This document shows positions 1 through 11,046 of a stretch of DNA of 64,000 bases, piece after piece. The notes under the pieces were generated by a model, which was not told the origin of the DNA, ran no database searches, and was given only the letters and a program-made list of their open reading frames with translations. The stretch covers positions 1-64,000 of the forward strand of contig VXIS01000050.1 of NCBI GenBank assembly GCA_008704415.1, in the 5' to 3' direction. The DNA is from Sphaerosporella brunnea (Eukaryota > Ascomycota > Pezizomycetes > Pezizales > Pyronemataceae). Every line of letters starts with the position of its first letter. Position 1 is the first letter of the stretch. A program made the position numbers and the translations under genes.

Positions 1-1153
1 GTGAAAAATATATCCTCTTCTTTTTTTATTTTCTATTTTTGTCTGGGGCTTCTATGTGGGTTTACTTTCGGCGTGGATGGGAAAATAGATTGGGATGCGT
101 TGCTCTGGAAATATTTTCACACAAGAGAAGAGAGATGGGAAATGCATTGCGGTCATGATAACCTTTCCAATTGTCCTGCTTGAGTGACATCCAGTGAAGT
201 GACCACAAACCAAGTTGCTATCACTCCCTTTCCCACCGAGTGCTATGCAGTGAAATAACTCGAAGTATTTCAGAACATGACCCATCATCACAACATCAAA
301 GATTTTCAACTCCAGCTGGCTTTCAAATATAATCCAATCTGGGGGCTTTTCGGAACGGCCACATCGCAAACAATCCTCAGAGATCCTACACGCTGGATGC
401 TCTGCTTCTTCTTCTTCCCATACTTACGGCCCAGCAAGACGGCCCAACCGTGAAAAACAAAAGAGCTTTGGGTTGGTGTTAACGTTTGCCACCACCGTTG
501 ATAATCCTTTTACGGCACCGGCGTCTGCCGCCTAATAGCGACGACTCGCCTGTTGCGAGGGTAGCGAGAAAGATAGGATCGGTATCCTTGGTTGGAAAGA
601 AGGGAAGACATTGATATCTGGGTGTTTTGATCGGTTATGCTTGTTGATGTGGGGGGGGAGAACTGGGATTTGTTTGTACCGTAACCTGTTGGCGATTATG
701 ACAAAACTTCACTCGGGGGAGGGGAGGGAATGTCTCCCTGCGACTTTATATATGCTGACCCAAATGCTCAGCCACTATCTCTGCTTGGTGAAGGTCTTGG
801 AGGTTGTACCGAAGCTGCCTTTGCATATTTAGTACAGACCCATCTCGTGAAGCTTGGAATCTCCTTCCAGCAAGTCTGCCGAAGCCTTGAGCGTGATGAG
901 CCGTTGGGGAACCAAGCCCGAGATGTGAGGGCTGTCGGGACACCATCACAGCATGCGGTCATAAAAAGTTTTCTCCAAGTTATGAGGGGTAATACCCACA
1001 ATAACAAAGACGAGGACGGGTTTCGCGTAGAGTCACCCACTCACGGGGTATGGAAACGGCGCCAGATGGATGCCGAAAGAAATCGAAGACTTTTCCCATC
1101 CGCAGAGTACAAACAAGCCCCCGGAACGCCATAAAAGCATTACACAAATCCCT
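1..1153. other. Gene-less stretch, left arm
   Basis: Mirror of 13895-15047. Bases 2-4 are the reverse complement of the HisRS stop codon, and the rest corresponds to sequence downstream of HisRS and of IMP3. Overlapping open frames on both strands around 730-1134 have no recognisable domain and no convincing splice pattern. I see no RNA gene. Confidence 0.5.
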
Positions 1154-1781
1154 TTAAGCCAACAGATCGAAATCATCCACCTCATTCCGATACTTCATGA
1201 TGTGGCCCTTAATCTTGCTTCCCTCGACCCAAGTCACAAAATCCTCCAAATTGCGCGTAACGCAAAAGGCAGGGTCGGTGACGACCTCAGGGCCGACTCT
1301 GACGTGGCCCTGTTCCACCATCTTGACGGCAGCTTTGACATTCTCCGCCATCCTCAGCCGCGTCATGACGACCGGTAGCCGCCGGCGGCAGATGGCGGCA
1401 ACGGTGACTTTGTTCTCCACGTCGCTCATTTTTGTTTTCTGCGCCAGAATCCCCATTGCGTGCAGCTTTTCGAGGAGCAGCGACTCGTGACGGCGGCGGA
1501 CGGGGTCCGAGGGTGGAAGCAGTGCGAGCCGGTGCGCCAGCTGCCGGATCGACCCGCAGAGCTTGTTGTATTTGTGGTAGGTTGCGGGGTCTTGGATGTG
1601 GTAGCGGCGCATCACATCGTGGTCTCGGTGCTTGTTGTCGGATTTCCATTCGAGGAAATCGACTTTGCGGAGGAGTCTGCGGAGAGAGAGAGGTTGGTTT
1701 AGTATTTGGCCCTTTGGATGGAGTTTGATGGGAGGTGAATGGGATTTACTTCGACTCGTGATGCTTTAGCTTGCGGACCAT
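1154..1781 (-). CDS. IMP3: U3 snoRNP protein IMP3, left-arm copy
   Basis: Second, identical copy of the IMP3 gene at 13267-13894. Exons read on the minus strand are 1781-1750 and 1676-1154, separated by a 73-bp intron. The protein of about 184 residues starts [11 protein letters not shown] and carries an S4 RNA-binding domain in its C-terminal half. IMP3 is a subunit of the Imp3-Imp4-Mpp10 module of the small-subunit processome and helps base-pair U3 snoRNA with pre-rRNA in the nucleolus. It is normally single copy, so two identical copies facing away from each other argue for a recent inverted duplication or an assembly fold-back. Confidence 0.93.
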
Positions 1782-3167
1782 GCTTGCGGTGCGATATTGT
1801 TTCTGTCTTTAGTTGCTGGAACGCGGAACGCGCTGCGTATGTTAGATTCTACGGCGTAGAAGTGGGACGTTCCGGAGGAAGGGCGGAGCGGAGGAGGTGC
1901 TGGAAGCAGGGATGGTTCAGGCACGTTTTGGAATGGGCTTGGCACATCTCATGTGGAACGGAGTGATGATTGATGATTACATAAGAAGGGGGAGTATCCC
2001 CCGTACTGAGGGGGAAGGGCTAAAGCCGTTCAAACCATCTACGATTTACTCAGCATTGCGAGTGCAGCACACGGAGTACGGGAGTAGTTTCCGGATCAGC
2101 AGAGGTTGCAAGAGGTAATCCGATTGATGGAATGTACTGTTGACGGTTGTGGGCACAGGATCTGTTTAGTGGATGGTGCGGAGCAGAATTGCCGATACTC
2201 AGTGGGAGGAGTTGTTGGTGAGCTTGATGATCAGCACATGAATTGTTGGGTTGTTGAGGTGGAAGGAACAACCGGTTTCCGTTGTCGGATATATGCGTTG
2301 AGCGAAGAAGTCACGACAGGAAGGAGTGAAGATTGGTTGAAGCAGTATTGCTCGATGGAGGAGGGCATAGTGTCCGCTGCTGTGCGAGGATTTGGTAAGT
2401 CATAGTTTTCTCGAGTTGATATTGTTGACTCGTGTCCTAAGGAACCGGGTTTAGGTCGGACAGAGAGCGAGCTTGTTCTTCTGCTTGTGGGGCGGCTCCT
2501 GAAAGACGAGGGTTGTGAATGTTCTCTGTGTCAGATTGACAGAGTGGAATTCCAATTTGGGGGTGAGTGCTTTCCAAGTGGTCATGATGGTTTGTTTGGA
2601 GAGAATGCTTATTCTCGCGAAATCTTGGCGTGCGTTTGGCACGTGTCGAGTGCTGTACTGTGTATGAAAGTATCGATTCGAGACTGAAGATGGTCACTGG
2701 AGGAACTTTCACGGAAATCAACGTCGCCCGCTCCTTTGTCTATTCTACACTGAAAATCTTCAGCACGACAAGTTGATCTTGTAGAGCACACTGCTCAATC
2801 CCAGAACTGCGTGACTGGGTATGTGTACTCAGTACATCACATGGAATTTGTCGGCCCATGAAGCCCATGGATTACTTGGCTAATGCTTTAAATCGCCTCC
2901 ACCGTGAAGTGTGAGATACCTATGGGAAAGCGTATCACCAAGGGAAGAGTAACACTCAGTCACAACAAGTCATTTCATTTCTCCATCTCAATACAAGAAC
3001 ACTTTAGCAACCAGCCCTTTTCAAAACGCACTCTAGAATCTGCCAGCCAACCTTGATTTGTGTTCTCACAAAACCAGAACGCAGACCAAACGAGACGACC
3101 AACAAACAGGACAGAAACACCTAATCTGCAATCCGAACAAGAAGTTCGATTCATTCCAGCTCTCCAA
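1782..3167. other. Unresolved stretch, left arm (mirror of 11881-13266)
   Basis: Several 60-100-codon open frames occur on the minus strand (for example 2437-2721, 2451-2642 and 2050-2271). They are rich in Gln, Asn, Ser and Pro and could be fragments of one intron-containing gene, but I could not find a consistent splice path. Nothing recognisable. Confidence 0.3.
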
Positions 3168-4001
3168 TCACTCGAACTCTCCATCGTCTGTATCCGTTAG
3201 CCCACATGTCGATAGAAATAGATTTATAATGGAAGCTTCACCAGCTTTCAACTTCTTGGCGTTAGTCTTGGCCTCAGCTCCCAATTCTTTTGCTTCAATC
3301 TTGCTGGCGTTGATGTGGGCTGCAACATCGGCATCCTTCAAGCCCAGAATTCTGGAACCAAAGAGCTTCGAGGCTCCTTCGACGATCGGGGTGAGTTGAG
3401 AGGGGCGTATGTAGGTAGAAACCAACAAAGTCCTGAGAAACACCCGATCGCTCAAAATTCTTCTGATTCGACAGCCAGCGCAGGGGGAATACAAGTCGAC
3501 ATCATCATCGAAGAGGGAGAGATCGACCAAGTCGGCTATGGTGGGATTAAAGACACCGCGTAGCTTATAACTGTTATACCAATGAAAGGTACCAAGGATA
3601 CCACTCGGGGGTCCATACGCTTCTTGACGAAGGAGTTTGTCAAGCTCGTCGAGAAGTTTCTCATTAACACAGGCGTGGATGCCGCAATTAGCAGCGATTT
3701 CCTCACGTCTCTGTCCCTCGACGTTCGTGGAGGGAGCCGTTCTGGACGACGATAGCAAATAGTACGGCAGCTTGATAGTCTCTTCCGAGCGCGCATCGGG
3801 ATGCTCACCGAGATTTATGACGAAAGCCTCCAAAAGCACTTCGAGCCCACCAGGTCCCAGCTGCATCAAGTCGCTCTTGGTCGATTCGCCGAAGGCGTCA
3901 GCTGCCTTGCGTTTGGGTGTATCTGGCGTTTTGCTGTCGACGGAGCTGAGCTTGGCCAAGGAACCGTGCTCGGCTGGCGACGTATGGTGAAGAGAAAGCA
4001 T
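3168..4001 (-). CDS. Hypothetical protein, 277 codons, left-arm copy
   Basis: Identical mirror copy of the gene at 11047-11880; see that entry for the description. It is a single uninterrupted frame on the minus strand starting MLSLHHTSPAEH. A 44-bp tandem triplicate lies immediately upstream at 4061-4192. Confidence 0.7.
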   Translation of the reverse strand: MLSLHHTSPAEHGSLAKLSSVDSKTPDTPKRKAADAFGESTKSDLMQLGPGGLEVLLEAFVINLGEHPDARSEETIKLPYYLLSSSRTAPSTNVEGQRREEIAANCGIHACVNEKLLDELDKLLRQEAYGPPSGILGTFHWYNSYKLRGVFNPTIADLVDLSLFDDDVDLYSPCAGCRIRRILSDRVFLRTLLVSTYIRPSQLTPIVEGASKLFGSRILGLKDADVAAHINASKIEAKELGAEAKTNAKKLKAGEASIINLFLSTCGLTDTDDGEFE

Positions 4002-4060
4002 CGGGGAGTTGTTGGGGGAGGTTTTGCGGTGATGGTATGGGGTGTTGAGTTTGAAGTCTG

Positions 4061-4192
4061 GCGGTGGAGAAGTTATGGTTGGGGAGTGTAAGTTATGACT
4101 GCTTGCGGTGGAGAAGTTATGGTTGGGGAGTGTAAGTTATGACTGCTTGCGGTGGAGAAGTTATGGTTGGGGAGTGTAAGTTATGACTGCTT
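4061..4192. repeat. 44-bp tandem repeat, three copies, left arm
   Basis: Units begin at 4061, 4105 and 4149, each starting GCGGTGGAGAAGTTATGG and nearly identical. They lie 60-190 bp upstream of the minus-strand start codon of the 277-codon gene, so they sit in its likely promoter. Mirrored at 10856-10987. Confidence 0.9.
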
Positions 4193-4571
4193 ACGAAGCA
4201 CATGAAAACGTGACCAGAACGGCTCCTCTCAACGCACAAGAGAATGAGAATCACATAGTCAGCAATCGGCAGTGGTTTGCACGCGCAATTGCCTATCGAC
4301 CTGCTGAATTATGTATTCAGCGATCGCACAGACTAGACTGTTTAAGAAGTCAAGAGTGCCCCGAAACGTCGCCAATAGTATTGTTTCTTGGCTTGAATAT
4401 CTCTTTAGATGTAGATCATGCATTGTGCCGAGACATCGTCTCATAGAAATTGAGGAAGCAAAGACAGTAAGAATCAGTGTGGGTTGAAAACAGAGTGGGT
4501 ATTGATATCAAGTTCGAATTAGAATGACACCGAATTAGAGTGACACCGCGCAATATTCTATGTACAACTGG

Positions 4572-4800
4572 CTACAGCTCATCTTCGTCCGCCTCTTCCT
4601 CCGCTTCCTCCCTTTCCGCCTCTTCCTTCTCTTCCTCCTCCTGGTGGTGCCGTTGGTGAGAGAGGCGTTGGGGACTTAGTCGAGGACGGGCGAGCTTTTG
4701 TCACCTTGGGTGACATCTTCTGCTTCTTCGTTGCGGAGTTCTGGGAACTGGCCGGAGTATTTTGCCGCTTCGGTGCGGAGGCATGTTTACCTTGGACCAT
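4572..4800 (-). CDS. Possible small two-exon protein, left-arm copy
   Basis: Mirror of the candidate gene at 10248-10476 and described there. Exons on the minus strand would be 4800-4705 and 4640-4572. Confidence 0.3.
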
Positions 4801-5157
4801 TTTAGCACTGAGTAGTTGTTGCAGATGGGTGAGGGTTGGGAAGCGTGAACACAAATGGGGACCGGGGAGGGAGATCGCGACATACACTTGGAGAAAGAAC
4901 AGCAAACGCTTGCCCGGATCCATGGAAGTTAAGTACCCATCACCACAATGTGAGGTACCAGTTGCAGACTGATTCTAAGACCGCGGAAGCTCATGATCTC
5001 ATGATGCTGTGGCCGATAGTGGCACGTGCTCAATGAATAGACCACAGAGTCGACTTTGCTGAGAGGCCCAATGATGGTCAATCCACATTGAAGCAAGGAT
5101 GAAGGTGCTTGATGAACGGACCACACAGTCGACTTTGACGTATAGCTTTGAGCCGTG

Positions 5158-5653
5158 CGGGTGAGAGGGGGCGCAAGTATATCAACCCATAGCACCACCA
5201 ATTCTTGACTTCGAGCGACGTTCATAGGCTTAAATTGGCGGCGCTGGAGATTACTATGCTGGCACATATTCGTCAGTTGAAGCCACGGTCGAATGTGGGG
5301 GATGTAGGCAGCGTTGGTCATCTGGAGGGGGGGGGACAGCGAGCATATCAACCCATAGCTCCACCAAATCCTGATTGCGAGTAACGTCTATAGGCTTAAA
5401 TTGACGGCCCTGGAGTGCACTATGATTGCGCATATTCGTTGGTAGAGGCCAGGGTTGAATGGTGGAGATGTAGGGTGCTATGGCCATCTCACGAGGGGGG
5501 GGGGCAGTGAGCATGTCAGCCATAGCTCCACCAAATCTTGATTGCGAGTGACGTTCATAGGCTTAAATCGACGCCCCTGGGGTGTGCTATGCTGGCGCAT
5601 GCTCTTCGGTAGAGGCCGGGGGAGATGTATCGAGCGTTGGCCATCTGGTGAGG
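5158..5653 (-). repeat. Three ~160-bp repeat units, minus orientation (left arm)
   Basis: Three diverged units of about 160-165 bp, mirrored at 9395-9890. Each unit read on the minus strand begins near AGATGGCCAACGCT, passes through a conserved CTACCGACGAATATGCGCC-like block and a CAATCAAGATTTGGTGGAGC block, and ends in a run of C. The same unit occurs in plus orientation at 6685-7500, so the arm itself contains an older, imperfect inverted arrangement. Confidence 0.85.
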
Positions 5654-6684
5654 GTGGGTGGGGCAGCGAGCGTTGGATTGAGGTTCAGTTACCCAGTCAG
5701 CATGTGCGAGTGACGCGCAGTGAGAAAAACATGTGCCGCCCATCCCACAACCCCTCCCAGGTCTCTCTACAACAACCTCTTCCACCTCGCACCAATCTCG
5801 CCACGACCGCCTCTCGACACCCCTCTATGCCTAACAAATCCCTCGGTGGTGATGGCGGAGAAGGAAGTGGTGCTGGTTGGTCGGAGCTTAGAGTTACTGA
5901 GAGAAAGTTATATATACTTCATCGGCTCCTCACGTGGCAACGTGCCTCAACCATCCACTTACCGCACTCGCCGGGTTGAATTCAACTTGCTTCCATGCTC
6001 TGCAACTATGTACACTTTTCCACGCGAGCTCCCCTGGGTGAATCCACCACCCTTACCCTCAGCATGGCTCGTTGGAAATTTTAGCACCCACAAGCTCCCA
6101 AGCGATGCGCCCTCGAAATCCAAGCCATCCGGATTGCTACCTTCAAGTTCTCAAGCTGTATGCTCTCGCGCTCCAGACCTTCCCATTGCTACCTTCCATC
6201 TCCTCGGCGATTTTACCACCCTCAAGCTCTTACGCTGTGCGCTCTCGAGCTCCATGCTGCTAGCTCATCCTCCCGTCACCCTCCTCGGCGAGTTTACCAC
6301 CCTCAAGCTCTCAAGTTGTGCGCCCTCGAAATCCAAGCCATCCGGATTGCTACCTTCAAGTTCTCAAGCTGTGCGCCCTCGAGCCCCACGCCCTCCGCAT
6401 CGCTACTCATAAGCTCCAAGCCCTCCATGTTGTCACCCTTGAGCTTCCCAGCAAATCCACCACCCTCGAGGGTTCCAAGTCCTATGCATTGCTACTCCAC
6501 TCTCAAGCTTCTAACCCCTTCGCATTGCTACCCTCGAACTTCAAGCACTCTGCATCGCCACCCTTGAGCTTGCGGGGAAATCCGCTACCTTCGAGCTTTC
6601 ACGCCCTCTGCATTGCTACCCTCGAGCTCCTCAGCGAATCCACAGCCCTCGAGCTCCCCTGCGAATCTATCACCCACCCGCCTC
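5654..6684. repeat. Inter-array segment with degenerate CTCAAGCTCT repeats (left arm)
   Basis: Between the two oppositely oriented arrays lies about 1 kb. From about 6060 to 6610 it consists of degenerate short repeats built on CTCAAGCTCTCAAG, GCGCCCTCGA and CATCCGGATTGCTACCTTCA. One block (about 6105-6175) is nearly repeated at about 6318-6385. Open frames here give low-complexity Ser/Pro/Leu-rich translations with no domain, so I do not call them genes. Mirrored at 8364-9394. Confidence 0.7.
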
Positions 6685-7500
6685 CAGATGACCTACGCTG
6701 CCTACATCCCCCACATTCGACCGCGGCCTCTACGAACAAATATGCGCCAGAATAGTACCCCCGAGGGCCTTCAATTCGAGCCTATGGACGTCACTGGCAA
6801 TCACGATTTGGTGGTGCTATGGGTTGAGATGCTCGTCCCCCCCCCCCAGCTGGCCAACGCTGCCTCCACCTCCCTCCTCTCGCCGCAGCCTCTACAGACG
6901 AATGTGCGCCAGCATAGTACACACCAGCGCCGTCAATTTAAGCCTATCGACGTCTCTCACAATCAAGATTTGGTGGAGCTATTGGCTGGCGTGCTCGCTG
7001 CCCTCCAGATGGCCAACGCTGCCTACATCGCCCCCATTTCAACGCGGCCTCTACCGACGAATATGCGCCGTCATAGTACGCCCCATGGCCGTTATTGTAA
7101 GTGTATGGACGTCCCTCGCAGTCAAGATTTAGTAGAGCTATGGGCTGACATGCTCGCTGTCTCCCCCCCCCCCCCCCGGCAGATGGCCAACGCTCCCTAT
7201 ATCTCCCTCGGCCTCTACCGATGAATATGCGCCCACATAGTACACCTCAGGGGCGTCACCAGGAGCCTATGGACGTCGCTTGCAATCAAGATTTGGTGGA
7301 GATATGGCTTGAAATGGTCGCTGCCCCCCCCCCCCCACACAGATGGCCATCACACCTTATATCTCTCGCATCTGGCCCCGCCCTTTACCGACGATTATGC
7401 GCCAGAATATTACTCGCCAGGGGCATCAGTGTAAGCCCATGGACCTCACCTGCAGTCAAGATTTGGTCGAGCTATGGGCTAACATGTGGGTGTAGCGGAT
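6685..7500 (+). repeat. Five ~160-bp repeat units, plus orientation (left arm)
   Basis: Units start near 6685, 6848, 7004, 7181 and 7340, with periods of 156-177 bp. Most of the length difference comes from the C homopolymer (8 to 15 bases) that closes each unit. Units are diverged but keep a CTACC/AGACGAATATGCGCC block and a CAATCAAGATTTGGTGGAGC block. The array runs into the palindrome centre. Its open frames are proline-rich and are by-products of the repeat. Confidence 0.88.
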
Positions 7501-7523
7501 CGGCAGGGGTGGGGGAACAGGTG

Positions 7524-7524
7524 G
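7524..7524. other. Centre of the palindrome
   Basis: The arms meet at GGTG-G-CACC, with one unpaired G and no spacer. Known palindromic rearrangements in vivo often keep a short loop or a microhomology scar. A one-base centre is also what a fold-back read or a head-to-head misjoin produces. Confidence 0.95.
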
Positions 7525-7547
7525 CACCTGTTCCCCCACCCCTGCCG

Positions 7548-8363
7548 ATCCGCTACACCCACATGTTAGCCCATAGCTCGACCAAATCTTGACTGCAGGT
7601 GAGGTCCATGGGCTTACACTGATGCCCCTGGCGAGTAATATTCTGGCGCATAATCGTCGGTAAAGGGCGGGGCCAGATGCGAGAGATATAAGGTGTGATG
7701 GCCATCTGTGTGGGGGGGGGGGGGCAGCGACCATTTCAAGCCATATCTCCACCAAATCTTGATTGCAAGCGACGTCCATAGGCTCCTGGTGACGCCCCTG
7801 AGGTGTACTATGTGGGCGCATATTCATCGGTAGAGGCCGAGGGAGATATAGGGAGCGTTGGCCATCTGCCGGGGGGGGGGGGGGGAGACAGCGAGCATGT
7901 CAGCCCATAGCTCTACTAAATCTTGACTGCGAGGGACGTCCATACACTTACAATAACGGCCATGGGGCGTACTATGACGGCGCATATTCGTCGGTAGAGG
8001 CCGCGTTGAAATGGGGGCGATGTAGGCAGCGTTGGCCATCTGGAGGGCAGCGAGCACGCCAGCCAATAGCTCCACCAAATCTTGATTGTGAGAGACGTCG
8101 ATAGGCTTAAATTGACGGCGCTGGTGTGTACTATGCTGGCGCACATTCGTCTGTAGAGGCTGCGGCGAGAGGAGGGAGGTGGAGGCAGCGTTGGCCAGCT
8201 GGGGGGGGGGGACGAGCATCTCAACCCATAGCACCACCAAATCGTGATTGCCAGTGACGTCCATAGGCTCGAATTGAAGGCCCTCGGGGGTACTATTCTG
8301 GCGCATATTTGTTCGTAGAGGCCGCGGTCGAATGTGGGGGATGTAGGCAGCGTAGGTCATCTG
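7548..8363 (-). repeat. Five ~160-bp repeat units, minus orientation (right arm)
   Basis: Mirror of 6685-7500, so the two arrays meet head to head at the palindrome centre. Each unit shows a G homopolymer on the plus strand, up to 15 bases near 7871-7885. Confidence 0.88.
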
Positions 8364-9394
8364 GAGGCGGGTGGGTGATAGATTCGCAGGGGAGCTCGAG
8401 GGCTGTGGATTCGCTGAGGAGCTCGAGGGTAGCAATGCAGAGGGCGTGAAAGCTCGAAGGTAGCGGATTTCCCCGCAAGCTCAAGGGTGGCGATGCAGAG
8501 TGCTTGAAGTTCGAGGGTAGCAATGCGAAGGGGTTAGAAGCTTGAGAGTGGAGTAGCAATGCATAGGACTTGGAACCCTCGAGGGTGGTGGATTTGCTGG
8601 GAAGCTCAAGGGTGACAACATGGAGGGCTTGGAGCTTATGAGTAGCGATGCGGAGGGCGTGGGGCTCGAGGGCGCACAGCTTGAGAACTTGAAGGTAGCA
8701 ATCCGGATGGCTTGGATTTCGAGGGCGCACAACTTGAGAGCTTGAGGGTGGTAAACTCGCCGAGGAGGGTGACGGGAGGATGAGCTAGCAGCATGGAGCT
8801 CGAGAGCGCACAGCGTAAGAGCTTGAGGGTGGTAAAATCGCCGAGGAGATGGAAGGTAGCAATGGGAAGGTCTGGAGCGCGAGAGCATACAGCTTGAGAA
8901 CTTGAAGGTAGCAATCCGGATGGCTTGGATTTCGAGGGCGCATCGCTTGGGAGCTTGTGGGTGCTAAAATTTCCAACGAGCCATGCTGAGGGTAAGGGTG
9001 GTGGATTCACCCAGGGGAGCTCGCGTGGAAAAGTGTACATAGTTGCAGAGCATGGAAGCAAGTTGAATTCAACCCGGCGAGTGCGGTAAGTGGATGGTTG
9101 AGGCACGTTGCCACGTGAGGAGCCGATGAAGTATATATAACTTTCTCTCAGTAACTCTAAGCTCCGACCAACCAGCACCACTTCCTTCTCCGCCATCACC
9201 ACCGAGGGATTTGTTAGGCATAGAGGGGTGTCGAGAGGCGGTCGTGGCGAGATTGGTGCGAGGTGGAAGAGGTTGTTGTAGAGAGACCTGGGAGGGGTTG
9301 TGGGATGGGCGGCACATGTTTTTCTCACTGCGCGTCACTCGCACATGCTGACTGGGTAACTGAACCTCAATCCAACGCTCGCTGCCCCACCCAC
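8364..9394. repeat. Inter-array segment with degenerate repeats (right arm)
   Basis: Mirror of 5654-6684. Low-complexity short repeats, no gene called. Confidence 0.7.
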
Positions 9395-9890
9395 CCTCAC
9401 CAGATGGCCAACGCTCGATACATCTCCCCCGGCCTCTACCGAAGAGCATGCGCCAGCATAGCACACCCCAGGGGCGTCGATTTAAGCCTATGAACGTCAC
9501 TCGCAATCAAGATTTGGTGGAGCTATGGCTGACATGCTCACTGCCCCCCCCCCTCGTGAGATGGCCATAGCACCCTACATCTCCACCATTCAACCCTGGC
9601 CTCTACCAACGAATATGCGCAATCATAGTGCACTCCAGGGCCGTCAATTTAAGCCTATAGACGTTACTCGCAATCAGGATTTGGTGGAGCTATGGGTTGA
9701 TATGCTCGCTGTCCCCCCCCCTCCAGATGACCAACGCTGCCTACATCCCCCACATTCGACCGTGGCTTCAACTGACGAATATGTGCCAGCATAGTAATCT
9801 CCAGCGCCGCCAATTTAAGCCTATGAACGTCGCTCGAAGTCAAGAATTGGTGGTGCTATGGGTTGATATACTTGCGCCCCCTCTCACCCG
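9395..9890 (+). repeat. Three ~160-bp repeat units, plus orientation (right arm)
   Basis: Mirror of 5158-5653. Units start near 9395, 9557 and 9722. The last unit lacks the long C tract and passes into unique sequence after about 9890. Confidence 0.85.
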
Positions 9891-10247
9891 CACGGCTCAA
9901 AGCTATACGTCAAAGTCGACTGTGTGGTCCGTTCATCAAGCACCTTCATCCTTGCTTCAATGTGGATTGACCATCATTGGGCCTCTCAGCAAAGTCGACT
10001 CTGTGGTCTATTCATTGAGCACGTGCCACTATCGGCCACAGCATCATGAGATCATGAGCTTCCGCGGTCTTAGAATCAGTCTGCAACTGGTACCTCACAT
10101 TGTGGTGATGGGTACTTAACTTCCATGGATCCGGGCAAGCGTTTGCTGTTCTTTCTCCAAGTGTATGTCGCGATCTCCCTCCCCGGTCCCCATTTGTGTT
10201 CACGCTTCCCAACCCTCACCCATCTGCAACAACTACTCAGTGCTAAA

Positions 10248-10476
10248 ATGGTCCAAGGTAAACATGCCTCCGCACCGAAGCGGCAAAATACTCCGGCCAG
10301 TTCCCAGAACTCCGCAACGAAGAAGCAGAAGATGTCACCCAAGGTGACAAAAGCTCGCCCGTCCTCGACTAAGTCCCCAACGCCTCTCTCACCAACGGCA
10401 CCACCAGGAGGAGGAAGAGAAGGAAGAGGCGGAAAGGGAGGAAGCGGAGGAAGAGGCGGACGAAGATGAGCTGTAG
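10248..10476 (+). CDS. Possible small two-exon basic/acidic protein, right-arm copy
   Basis: ATG at 10248 opens a short Lys/Ser/Gln-rich stretch (MVQGKHASAPKRQ...). If 10344-10407 (GTGACA...CACCAG) is an intron, the frame continues into a run of Glu/Lys/Ala codons ending in ADEDEL and a TAG at 10474. The product would have about 54 residues with a basic head and a very acidic tail. Without splicing, the frame ends at 10469 in a Gly/Arg tail, and an upstream ATG at 10125 in the same frame would give 114 residues. The donor GTGACA is weak. I recognise no family and cannot choose between the readings; it may not be a gene. Confidence 0.32.
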
Positions 10477-10855
10477 CCAGTTGTACATAGAATATTGCGC
10501 GGTGTCACTCTAATTCGGTGTCATTCTAATTCGAACTTGATATCAATACCCACTCTGTTTTCAACCCACACTGATTCTTACTGTCTTTGCTTCCTCAATT
10601 TCTATGAGACGATGTCTCGGCACAATGCATGATCTACATCTAAAGAGATATTCAAGCCAAGAAACAATACTATTGGCGACGTTTCGGGGCACTCTTGACT
10701 TCTTAAACAGTCTAGTCTGTGCGATCGCTGAATACATAATTCAGCAGGTCGATAGGCAATTGCGCGTGCAAACCACTGCCGATTGCTGACTATGTGATTC
10801 TCATTCTCTTGTGCGTTGAGAGGAGCCGTTCTGGTCACGTTTTCATGTGCTTCGT

Positions 10856-10987
10856 AAGCAGTCATAACTTACACTCCCCAACCATAACTTCTCCACCGCA
10901 AGCAGTCATAACTTACACTCCCCAACCATAACTTCTCCACCGCAAGCAGTCATAACTTACACTCCCCAACCATAACTTCTCCACCGC
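10856..10987. repeat. 44-bp tandem repeat, three copies, right arm
   Basis: Mirror of 4061-4192. It lies 60-190 bp upstream of the ATG of the 277-codon gene at 11047. Confidence 0.9.
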
Positions 10988-11046
10988 CAGACTTCAAACT
11001 CAACACCCCATACCATCACCGCAAAACCTCCCCCAACAACTCCCCG

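Larger units (their letters stand above)
1..7523. repeat. Left arm of giant perfect palindrome
   Basis: This segment is the exact reverse complement of 7525-15047; base n pairs with base 15048-n. I compared both ends, the centre and the C/G homopolymers. All translated segments I compared in the two arms are identical apart from one residue at the centre. Even a 15-base C tract near 7153-7167 is matched by a 15-base G tract near 7881. The arm still pairs at base 1, so its true left limit is outside the window. It carries IMP3, a 277-codon gene, a possible tiny gene and repeat arrays, all mirrored in the right arm. Confidence 0.97.

Noticed and set aside
5720..7224. Long proline/serine-rich open frames (230 and 203 codons) in the repeat region, and their mirrors at 7824-9328
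   Set aside because: They are translations of tandem repeats with C homopolymers. Composition is low complexity and the frame is set by repeat length, so I treat them as repeat DNA.
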